Shown: positions 1 to 5,939 of the stretch, piece after piece | Position numbering within the stretch: the first letter of the stretch is position 1 | How the letters are laid out: every line of letters begins with the position of its first letter | NCBI GenBank assembly: GCA_913056375.1 | Contig: CAJXNF010000158.1 | Span: 1-6,784 of the forward strand | DNA: 6,784 bases | From: an uncultured Pseudomonadota bacterium | GTDB taxonomy: Bacteria; SAR324; NAC60-12 | Reading direction: 5' to 3' | Made by a program: the position numbers and the translations under genes | Notes under the pieces: generated by a model | Told to the model about the DNA's origin: nothing | What the model saw: only the letters and a program-made list of their open reading frames with translations | The model's database searches: none

Positions 1-1017
1 AGCGGTTTCGGGGTCAGTGATACGGACCTCCACACCAGGTAGGGGATGCCCAACGGTACCGGCTCGGCGTTCAGCCTCATAGGGGTTGGAGGTGATCATG
101 TTGGTCTCAGTCATCCCGTAGCGTTCCAGGATGCGATGTCCAGTGCGCTCTTCAAAGGCCAGGTGAGTTTCGGCGAGCAAGGGAGCGCTGCCTGAAATGA
201 ACAGTCGCATGTGCTGCACAAGTTCTCGATTCAAGCGAGGCTCATCCAACAAGCGGGTGTAGAAGGTTGGGACCCCCATCATCGTGGTGGCCTTGGGAAG
301 GTGTTCAATGGCCTGCTGGGCTTTGAAGCTCGACAGGAAGATCATCGAAGAACCTGCGAGGAACGTGACATTGGAGGCGACAAAGAGCCCATGCGTGTGA
401 AAGATCGGCAGGGCGTGGAAAAGCACGTCACTCGATGTGAAACGCCAGGTCTGGACCAGGGCCTCTGCATTGGAGAGCAGGTTGCCTTGTGTCAGCATTG
501 CTCCCTTGGAACGTCCGGTGGTTCCCGAGGTGTAAAGAAAGGCCGCTAGGTCATCGATAGAGCGCTCGACGGTCGGGAAGGTCTCTGGGAGTTTGACGGA
601 GCGTTCTGCAAAGCTGCCTCCTCCGAGGGCATCCAGTGTTTCGAATTGGGCGCTATGGTTCTCACAGATGGACTGCAGACCCTCCTGGCTCTTGGGGTCA
701 CAGATGACCAGCTTGGGTTGGGCATCTCCGACGAAGTAGTCCACTTCAGCCGGTGTGTAGCCCGTATTCAGCGGCACCATCACTGAGCCACTCTGGACGC
801 AAGCCGCATAGATCGCCAGGGCCTCTGCGGACTTCGGTACCTGGAGGACAACCCGATCTCCTGGCTGAATGCCAGTCTCCACCAAGGCATTGGCGAACCG
901 AGAGGCCATGTCCAGAAACGCCCGATAGCTGAGACGTGAGCCATCTTCTAGAATCATCAACAGGGCGTCACTGCCTCGGTGTCGTTCAAAGAAGCTGTGA
1001 TAGAGCGGGTTGGTCAT
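1..1017 (-). CDS. matB: Malonyl-CoA synthetase (MatB-type acyl-CoA ligase), C-terminus cut by window edge
   Basis: This is an AMP-forming acyl-CoA ligase of the ANL superfamily, 339 codons open to the left edge; the family is about 500 residues, so the small C-terminal domain with the adenylation lysine lies outside. Visible motifs are the phosphate-binding loop YTSGTTGRSKG at about residue 162, FHTHG at about 206, ISGSAPL at about 274, and YGMTETNM at about 300. The stretch from SGSAPLLAETH to YGMTETNMITSNPY matches my memory of malonyl-CoA synthetases (MatB, ACSF3-like) better than acetyl-CoA or long-chain ligases. Known reaction: malonate + ATP + CoA gives malonyl-CoA + AMP + PPi, in the cytosol. 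ATG at 1017 is preferred; an in-frame ATG at 1029 adds MRTP, and an in-frame stop lies just upstream of that. Neither has a strong ribosome-binding site. No malonyl-CoA decarboxylase or malonate transporter is in the window. Methylmalonate or another short dicarboxylate is a possible alternative substrate. Confidence 0.85.
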   Translation of the reverse strand, partial: MTNPLYHSFFERHRGSDALLMILEDGSRLSYRAFLDMASRFANALVETGIQPGDRVVLQVPKSAEALAIYAACVQSGSVMVPLNTGYTPAEVDYFVGDAQPKLVICDPKSQEGLQSICENHSAQFETLDALGGGSFAERSVKLPETFPTVERSIDDLAAFLYTSGTTGRSKGAMLTQGNLLSNAEALVQTWRFTSSDVLFHALPIFHTHGLFVASNVTFLAGSSMIFLSSFKAQQAIEHLPKATTMMGVPTFYTRLLDEPRLNRELVQHMRLFISGSAPLLAETHLAFEERTGHRILERYGMTETNMITSNPYEAERRAGTVGHPLPGVEVRITDPETA

Positions 1018-1119
1018 CGGGGTTCTCATTAAACTTCAACAGAACTTTTCATAGATGTAGGCATGACCCACTGAATACTTTGGAAACTGAGTCATTCACG
1101 GAACATGTCGCATTCCAGT

Positions 1120-1229
1120 CCTTCTCCGTGAGGGAGAAGGTGGCCGAGAGGCCGGATGAGGGGATGAATGATTGTGCGAAAAAAAACCTCACCCACCGCC
1201 TTTGCCGGTCCCCCCTCTCCCGATGGGCG
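1120..1229. repeat. Nested palindromic intergenic repeat element (GAGGG/CCCTC type)
   Basis: The left arm starts with a perfect 8-bp hairpin: CCTTCTCC (1120-1127), a 5-base loop, then GGAGAAGG (1133-1140). A small hairpin GGCC-GAGA-GGCC follows (1142-1153), and the arm ends in TGAGG at 1161. The reverse complement of the right arm (1187-1221) is a diverged copy of the left arm (1132-1161): both begin GGGAGA, contain a GG-CCG core and end in TGAGG. A small CCC-GAT-GGG hairpin lies at the right end. The arms are separated by about 25 bases that include the A8 tract. From memory, intergenic elements with this GAGAAGG...GGATGAGGGG look are dispersed in many copies in proteobacterial genomes; calling this one a member is inference, since only one copy is in the window. 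No target duplication was found. Confidence 0.55.
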
Positions 1230-1241
1230 ATGGTTTATGAT

Positions 1242-1264
1242 ATCAAACGAAGCATTTGGTTGAT
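1242..1264. other. Imperfect stem-loop / candidate operator half-sites
   Basis: Ten-base arms, 1242-1251 (ATCAAACGAA) and 1255-1264 (TTTGGTTGAT), flank the 3-base loop GCA. They pair with one A-G mismatch and one G-T wobble when read as plus-strand RNA. A third ATCAAAC copy in direct orientation lies at 1275-1281, 33 bases from the first. The site is 68 bases downstream of the GH39 stop and about 225 bases upstream of the matB start. It could be a weak 3'-end structure for the upstream transcript or a protein-binding palindrome. There is no T-tract, so it is not a classical intrinsic terminator. Confidence 0.3.
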
Positions 1265-1331
1265 CTTGCCCAAAATCAAACCGCAGGACCTATCTGTCCA
1301 CAAAGTTCAAAACGAACATTCGCAGGCCAGG

Positions 1332-2945
1332 TCAAGGTAGCGGCATGAATTCCAGCAGGGAAACGCTATGAGTTTTCAGGGCCAACTCCAGCGATATGGC
1401 ACCCTCTTCAGTTTCATATTCTCCCAAGCTGATCGCTTGAGGTTGGGCTGCAGCCTTGAGCAGAGTCAATTGTTCTGCGCTGGGCTGCTGAGGGCTCTCG
1501 AGTGTAGTCCACTTGTGAAAAGAATTGGCATGCGTCTGATCAATGAGCCATTGCTGAAGATGGTATTTGTGGGCGGTCAGGTTACGAATTTGGAGATGCA
1601 CCGTAGACTTGGTCTGTTGGTTCCAGTCATCGTGATGACAACTCAGGAACACACCCACGATTCCGGAACCGTCGATGGTGGCAAGTCCTGAAAGGTCGGG
1701 AGGTGTTTCGGGCAGATCGGGGCCAGCTGCAATTTGAGGATTCCTGTACCCATCACTGGTGAAGGGAAGCCTCTGGTTGCCTAGTTTTGCCAGCAAGCGG
1801 AAGACATTGAGCACCGGTTTGTCGATACCATTGGTGCTGAGTGTGCGTAGTCCTGCGAAATACTCTCGATCCTCAAATTGAAAGGCCCAGGTCAACATGG
1901 CATCCACGCGATGCGAAGACCCCTGACCCAAGTCCATCAGCTTACAAACCGTGTTGGCCAGATAACTGGCATAGTACTCGGTGTTGCGAAATTGGAGGTT
2001 CCAGTTGTCCTGGATACTCCCCGCCGCCCATCCATCGGGATCACACTCCGAAAGCACCACCTCCAGTCCCTTGAACTGAGGAAAAGTGTGGAGGATGTCC
2101 AGCCCCTTACTAACGTGCGCAACCAGTCTCTGGATGGAAGGAGTCTGCTTCTCCACCATACTGTCTTTACGATAACTCCCGCCCTTCGTATGAAAGCTGA
2201 TGAAATCAAGGCGAGTTCCCTGAGTTCCAGTGATGGCGTTTATTCCGTGAGCACAGTGCTCCAGAAATTTTTCTAGATACTCTGCAGCTTTGTCGTTACA
2301 GGGACCACAGGTAGCGGGTCCACCCAAATACGCTTGTGGTAGGATCGAGTGCAGTCCTGCTTCCGTGTAGTCATAGAGTTGATTGAATTTCTCCATCGTC
2401 CCTCGCCAATAGGGCAGGTCCGGTTCATTCCAGAGCTCCCAGTACCAGCGGCTGACCTCTCGCAGTCCATAGCGCTCGAGGCAGTGCTCGGCGAGTTTCG
2501 TGATGAGCTGCTGCCACTTCTCGTAGCTCTTCGGAGGAAAAGCCCAGGCAGATCCAAGTGTGCTTGATGCGTAAACCAAATCTTCGGGAGCTGCAGACAA
2601 CACCTCGGGCATGAAGCCCAGTTCAACAAAAGGAGTACAACCGCATTCCAGGTAGGTGTCCAGGATCCGATCAATGATAGTGAAGTCATAGACTGGCTTC
2701 CCGTCTTGCTCAGTGTAGGCGTTGGTGGAACCCCACTTGGGACTGCCTGTACCGTCGCCCGTGCAGAGCAGAAAATGACAACGGATGAAATACGGACCAT
2801 CCGGTAACTTCCCCAACTTCCCCAGCAGTTCTCTTCCCCGCTCGGTGTAAGTGTAGTTGGGTTCATCATAACCAACATAGGTCCAGATGCGCCGCAGAGG
2901 TTCCTGTTCGGTTACCTCAACGTTGACTTGATGGATGGTGTTCAA
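1332..2945 (-). CDS. GH39-family glycoside hydrolase (beta-xylosidase / alpha-L-iduronidase-like)
   Basis: A retaining glycosidase of clan GH-A, family GH39, about 537 residues from TTG at 2945. With numbering from the alternative TTG at 2981 (549 residues), the acid/base glutamate is E186 in WELWNEPD. The likely nucleophile is E312 in VVLSECDPDG. SFHTKGGSY (262-270) and AMLTWAFQFED..YFAGLRTL (361-380) are also GH39-like, the latter closing the (beta/alpha)8 barrel. Residues after about 420 probably form a beta-sandwich domain. No signal peptide or membrane segment is visible, so the enzyme is probably cytoplasmic and acts on imported small glycosides. Known family activities include beta-xylosidase and alpha-L-iduronidase; the real substrate cannot be read from sequence. 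I chose TTG 2945 because it overlaps the preceding stop (TTGA) and has GGGAG four bases upstream. TTG 2981 has GAGAG directly abutting it. No ATG occurs in frame before residue 124, well inside the barrel. Confidence 0.8.
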   Translation of the reverse strand: MNTIHQVNVEVTEQEPLRRIWTYVGYDEPNYTYTERGRELLGKLGKLPDGPYFIRCHFLLCTGDGTGSPKWGSTNAYTEQDGKPVYDFTIIDRILDTYLECGCTPFVELGFMPEVLSAAPEDLVYASSTLGSAWAFPPKSYEKWQQLITKLAEHCLERYGLREVSRWYWELWNEPDLPYWRGTMEKFNQLYDYTEAGLHSILPQAYLGGPATCGPCNDKAAEYLEKFLEHCAHGINAITGTQGTRLDFISFHTKGGSYRKDSMVEKQTPSIQRLVAHVSKGLDILHTFPQFKGLEVVLSECDPDGWAAGSIQDNWNLQFRNTEYYASYLANTVCKLMDLGQGSSHRVDAMLTWAFQFEDREYFAGLRTLSTNGIDKPVLNVFRLLAKLGNQRLPFTSDGYRNPQIAAGPDLPETPPDLSGLATIDGSGIVGVFLSCHHDDWNQQTKSTVHLQIRNLTAHKYHLQQWLIDQTHANSFHKWTTLESPQQPSAEQLTLLKAAAQPQAISLGEYETEEGAISLELALKTHSVSLLEFMPLP

Positions 2946-4009
2946 AGGGCTCCCAGCGCTTGAATAACGGCCTTCGTGCAACTCTCTGTAGAAGCAGTCC
3001 CTCCAAGATCCTTGGTTCGAGCTTCTGGGCCAGAGGTCAGCACCGTTTCCATGGCGGCTTCACAGGCTTGGGCGGCCGCACTTTCACCGAGATGATCGAG
3101 CATCATCGCCAGGGTCCAGATGGTCGCGATGGGGTTGGCGATGCCCTGACCCGCAATGTCTGGGGCGGACCCATGAACCGGTTCAAACATCGAGGGATAG
3201 GTCCCTTGCGGATTGATGTTTGCTGAGGGGGCGATGCCGATCGAACCCGCAATTGCGGGACCGAGGTCACTGAGGATGTCCCCGAACAGGTTGGAGCCCA
3301 CAACGACATCAAACCAGTCCGGGTGGAGGACAAAGTGGGCGGTGAGGATGTCAATGTGGAACTGGTTCACCTCAATCTCTGGATACTCGCTGGAAATGGC
3401 TTTGACCCGTTCATCCCAGAAGGGCATCGAGTGAATGATGCCATTCGACTTGGTGGCGGAAGTCAGCTTGCCCGCCCGTTTTTTTGCAAGGTCGAAGGCA
3501 TAGCGCAGAATCCGATCGGTTCCATGACGGGTGAAGATGGACTCCTGCAGCACAATCTCCTGCTCTGTTCCCGCATAGATTCGTCCTCCTGATTCCGAAT
3601 ACTCTCCCTCGCAATTCTCTCGGACAATCACAAAATCAATGTCTTCAGGACCCCGCCCGGCCAGTGGAGACTGGATGCCCTTGAGCAGGCGAACAGGGCG
3701 GATGTTGACATACTGGTCAAAGTGACGACGAATCGGAATCAACAAGCCCCAAAGCGAGACATGATCCGGGACACTTGGCCAGCCAACGGCCCCGAGAAAG
3801 ATCGCGTCAAAGGACTGCAATTGCTCGAGTCCATCCTTGGGCATCATGGTTCCCGTGTTCAGGTAGGTTTGGCAGGACCAGTCGAAGTGCTTGAATTCGA
3901 TGCTGAAGCCAAAACGCTTGGCGAGCACCTCGGCAACTTGGATTCCGGCTGGAATGACTTCCTGGCCAATGCCGTCCCCTGGAATGGAAGCAATGCGATA
4001 GTGTGACAT
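2942..4009 (-). CDS. dmlA: D-malate / tartrate dehydrogenase (decarboxylating), isopropylmalate dehydrogenase family
   Basis: A 355-residue beta-decarboxylating dehydrogenase, full length for the family (about 360). It begins with the dinucleotide-fold signature IPGDGIG (9-15). Substrate-binding arginines are expected around R94/R95, R104 and R130 (VRENCEGEY). The catalytic lysine is K187 in SATKSNG, and metal-binding aspartates are D220, D244 and D248 (SNLFGDILSDLG). The C-terminal cofactor region is EPVHGSAPDIAGQGIANPIA from 276. The GAVGWP, DHVSLWG, DQYVNIRPVR and RILRYAF stretches match DmlA (YeaU) and TtuC as I recall them, rather than LeuB. Known reactions: D-malate + NAD+ gives pyruvate + CO2 + NADH, and L-tartrate is oxidised by some members. 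It is cytosolic and needs Mn2+ or Mg2+ and a monovalent cation. It begins 34 bases after the exporter gene and overlaps the GH39 start. ATG 4009 has no obvious Shine-Dalgarno. Substrate preference among D-malate, tartrate and 3-isopropylmalate is inferred. Confidence 0.85.
   Translation of the reverse strand: MSHYRIASIPGDGIGQEVIPAGIQVAEVLAKRFGFSIEFKHFDWSCQTYLNTGTMMPKDGLEQLQSFDAIFLGAVGWPSVPDHVSLWGLLIPIRRHFDQYVNIRPVRLLKGIQSPLAGRGPEDIDFVIVRENCEGEYSESGGRIYAGTEQEIVLQESIFTRHGTDRILRYAFDLAKKRAGKLTSATKSNGIIHSMPFWDERVKAISSEYPEIEVNQFHIDILTAHFVLHPDWFDVVVGSNLFGDILSDLGPAIAGSIGIAPSANINPQGTYPSMFEPVHGSAPDIAGQGIANPIATIWTLAMMLDHLGESAAAQACEAAMETVLTSGPEARTKDLGGTASTESCTKAVIQALGAL
2943..2954 (-). promoter_or_regulatory. 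Ribosome-binding site and overlapping stop/start (TTGA) for the GH39 gene
   Basis: On the minus strand, GGGAG (2954-2950) is followed by four bases and then TTG (2945-2943), whose last two bases are the first two of the dehydrogenase stop codon TGA (2944-2942). The arrangement suggests translational coupling, with the ribosome finishing the dehydrogenase and restarting on the GH39 frame. This is inferred from spacing; the TTG at 2981 is the competing start. Confidence 0.5.
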
Positions 4010-4043
4010 AAGGTGTTTTTAGAGTGGTGAGTTAGCTTTTGGC

Positions 4044-5939
4044 TTATTCTGCAATAATCTTCTGGATCAATTCCTCGGGGATGTCATCAAAGGACGCATA
4101 GTTCAGCGAATAGAGTCGTGCATAGAGTCCACCGAGTTCAAGAAGTTCTTGGTGATTTCCTGTCTCAATGATGCGTCCATCCTGGAGAACAATGATCTTA
4201 TCAGCCTTGCGGATGGTTGCCAGTCGATGGGCGATGATTACAGCAGTTCGGTTTTCCAACAAGCGATTTAGCGCCTCTTGCAAGAGTTTTTCACTCTGAG
4301 AATCGATGGAGGCGGTGGCTTCATCCAAGATCAACAAGGGACTGTTTGCCACCAGCGCCCGGGCAAAGGAGATCAGCTGTCGTTGACCGAGTGACAGGTT
4401 GGAACCACGCTCCTCGATCATCGTGTCATAGCCTTTCGGCAGACGAGAGATGAATTCGTGAGCGCCGACAATCTTGGAAGCTTGAATCACCTCTTCGTTT
4501 GTAGCCGTGGTTTTATTGTAGCGAATGTTCTCCAAGATCGTGGTGGAGAACAGGTAGGGGTCCTGGAGAACCATTGCGATTTGGTCGCTTAGGCACTGCT
4601 GACTCAGGCTGCGGGTGTCATGTCCTCCAATCAGAACTCTCCCCTGGTAGCTGTCGTAGAAGCGGTGGATCAGCGAAGCAATGGAGGACTTGCCACAACC
4701 GGTTGGTCCGACCAGCGCAACTGTCTGACCAGCGGGAATCTCCAGGTTGATATTGTGCAGGACAGGATAGTTAGGGTTGTAGCCGAAGGTGACCTTTTCA
4801 AAGCGTACAGATCCATCGGAGCGCCCAATCTCCTTGGCGTCTGGCTGATCTTGAATGCCAATGGGCACATCCAGCACTTCAAAAATCCGCTCTCCAGAGG
4901 CCATCGCTCGCAGGAAGGCGTTGTAGTGCAGGGTGAGAGCGCGGATTGGATCAAAGAAGCGTTGCACATAAAGGATGTAGGCGATCATCACCCCAGCGGT
5001 CAATTCTCCCTGAAGCACGAGGTTCCCTCCGACCAGAGCAATGATACCCAGGGCCAATCCGGTCAGCGTGTCTACGGTGGGTAACATCAACTGGGCGATG
5101 GCAGCAGCCCGGACGGTAGAGCGGAAGTGATCGTTGGCCTTGGTTTCATAGAGGTTGCGATTGACTCGCTCGCGGGTCATTCCCTGAACCACGCGGATTC
5201 CTCGAATGTTTTCACACATCGTCGCAGTGACGATTGATGAGGTGATTCGAGCCCGAGTGAAGGCCTTGCGGGCGTGTGGCAACCAATACACCCGAATGAT
5301 CAACAGCACCGGCATCAGAGCGAGAATCATTGCTCCTAAACGCAGATCCATCGCCAGCAACACGAAGATGATCCCGATCAGCAGAACCAAATCTCCAATC
5401 GCATAGACCAGGGCCTCGAGGAATTCCTGCAAAGCCCCAACATCCCCTTGTAGACGGGACATCAGACGCCCAGTTTCGGTCTTGTCCATGAAGGAGAGAG
5501 ACACTCGCTGGAGGTGTTCAAACATTCCCCGGCGCATATCGAATAGTAGCCGTTGAGCAACCCTGGACACCAGCCACTCGCTGCAGAACTGGCTACTGAA
5601 GTTGACCACAACCACTCCGGCAAACACAAGGACTCCCAGTTCCAGGGAATCCAAATTCTCAAAGTAGGTCAACTGACCGTCGAGAGCCTTTTGAATGATC
5701 AGAGGGAAGAGAACCTGCGTCAGGGTAAAGACCATCAGTGCACTGATCGCCAGGATCACTGAGCGACGGTAGGGCCTCATGAAATCTAGGAAACGTCTGG
5801 TGACCTCATGATTGAAGCCGGCTCCAAACATGTCTTCTTCGCTCACCTCGGGAGGAGGAGCGGCTGCTCCAGGCGGGAGAGGATCCTGAGCAAGGTAGCG
5901 ATTCATCCACAGCAGCGCTTTTTGGCTCATAGCATCCAC
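4044..5939 (-). CDS. ABC exporter half-transporter, consensus Walker B subunit
   Basis: A type-I ABC exporter subunit of 631 residues: a membrane domain followed by an ATPase domain. About 45 cytoplasmic residues come first, including a proline/alanine-rich patch (PLPPGAAAPPP, 20-30). Six membrane segments are predicted by eye near 60-82, 101-122, 176-196, 198-218, 285-308 and 315-330. The ATPase has Walker A GPTGCGKSS (411-419), Q-loop Q459, signature LSLGQ (515-519, second Gly of LSGGQ replaced by Leu), Walker B LLILDE with catalytic E540, and H571. A short acidic tail follows 610. It begins at GTG 5939, immediately after the partner's stop; ATG 5930, in frame with a weak GAGTGG upstream, is an equally good start. 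It most likely pairs with the upstream subunit in the inner membrane to export lipids, drugs or peptides. The family resembles the MdlB/BmrD/TM288 type; the substrate is unknown. Confidence 0.9.
   Translation of the reverse strand: MDAMSQKALLWMNRYLAQDPLPPGAAAPPPEVSEEDMFGAGFNHEVTRRFLDFMRPYRRSVILAISALMVFTLTQVLFPLIIQKALDGQLTYFENLDSLELGVLVFAGVVVVNFSSQFCSEWLVSRVAQRLLFDMRRGMFEHLQRVSLSFMDKTETGRLMSRLQGDVGALQEFLEALVYAIGDLVLLIGIIFVLLAMDLRLGAMILALMPVLLIIRVYWLPHARKAFTRARITSSIVTATMCENIRGIRVVQGMTRERVNRNLYETKANDHFRSTVRAAAIAQLMLPTVDTLTGLALGIIALVGGNLVLQGELTAGVMIAYILYVQRFFDPIRALTLHYNAFLRAMASGERIFEVLDVPIGIQDQPDAKEIGRSDGSVRFEKVTFGYNPNYPVLHNINLEIPAGQTVALVGPTGCGKSSIASLIHRFYDSYQGRVLIGGHDTRSLSQQCLSDQIAMVLQDPYLFSTTILENIRYNKTTATNEEVIQASKIVGAHEFISRLPKGYDTMIEERGSNLSLGQRQLISFARALVANSPLLILDEATASIDSQSEKLLQEALNRLLENRTAVIIAHRLATIRKADKIIVLQDGRIIETGNHQELLELGGLYARLYSLNYASFDDIPEELIQKIIAE

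Larger units (their letters stand above)
1018..1331. other. Intergenic region between GH39 gene and matB
   Basis: This 314-base gap is the only substantial non-coding stretch in the window. I see no gene in it; a plus-strand open frame crossing it (936-1340) starts inside the antisense of matB and its product resembles nothing I know. The gap holds a nested inverted-repeat element (about 1120-1229), an A8 tract at 1179-1186 inside that element, and a separate imperfect stem-loop at 1242-1264 with a further ATCAAAC copy at 1275-1281. The matB promoter should lie here, most likely between the repeat and the gene, but I could not identify convincing -35 and -10 boxes. Confidence 0.7.

Noticed and set aside
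1179..1221. Possible intrinsic terminator on the minus strand (T8 after a GC-rich stretch)
   Set aside because: The nearest hairpin (ACCG...CGGT) has only a four-base perfect stem and is separated from the T8 by GGGTGAGG, so the required stem-then-T-tract geometry is absent. The T-run looks like part of the repeat spacer.
936..1340. Plus-strand open frame of 134 codons covering the intergenic gap
   Set aside because: It starts inside the antisense of matB, runs through the palindromic repeat, has no recognisable motif and its composition follows the repeat. It is most likely a chance frame.
1937..2878. Minus-strand frames overlapping the GH39 gene (1937-2209, 2273-2878)
   Set aside because: They are alternative frames within a gene whose catalytic motifs are clear, and they are rich in Ser/Arg/Trp as expected for shadow frames.
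2942..4009. Annotation as 3-isopropylmalate dehydrogenase (LeuB)
   Set aside because: The GAVGWP, DHVSLWG and ENCEGEYS context and the absence of leucine-pathway neighbours favour the D-malate/tartrate branch, although LeuB activity cannot be excluded without an assay.
4010..4043. Possible promoter between the exporter and the dehydrogenase
   Set aside because: Only 34 bases, with no convincing -35/-10 pair and no hairpin; read-through from the exporter gene is simpler.
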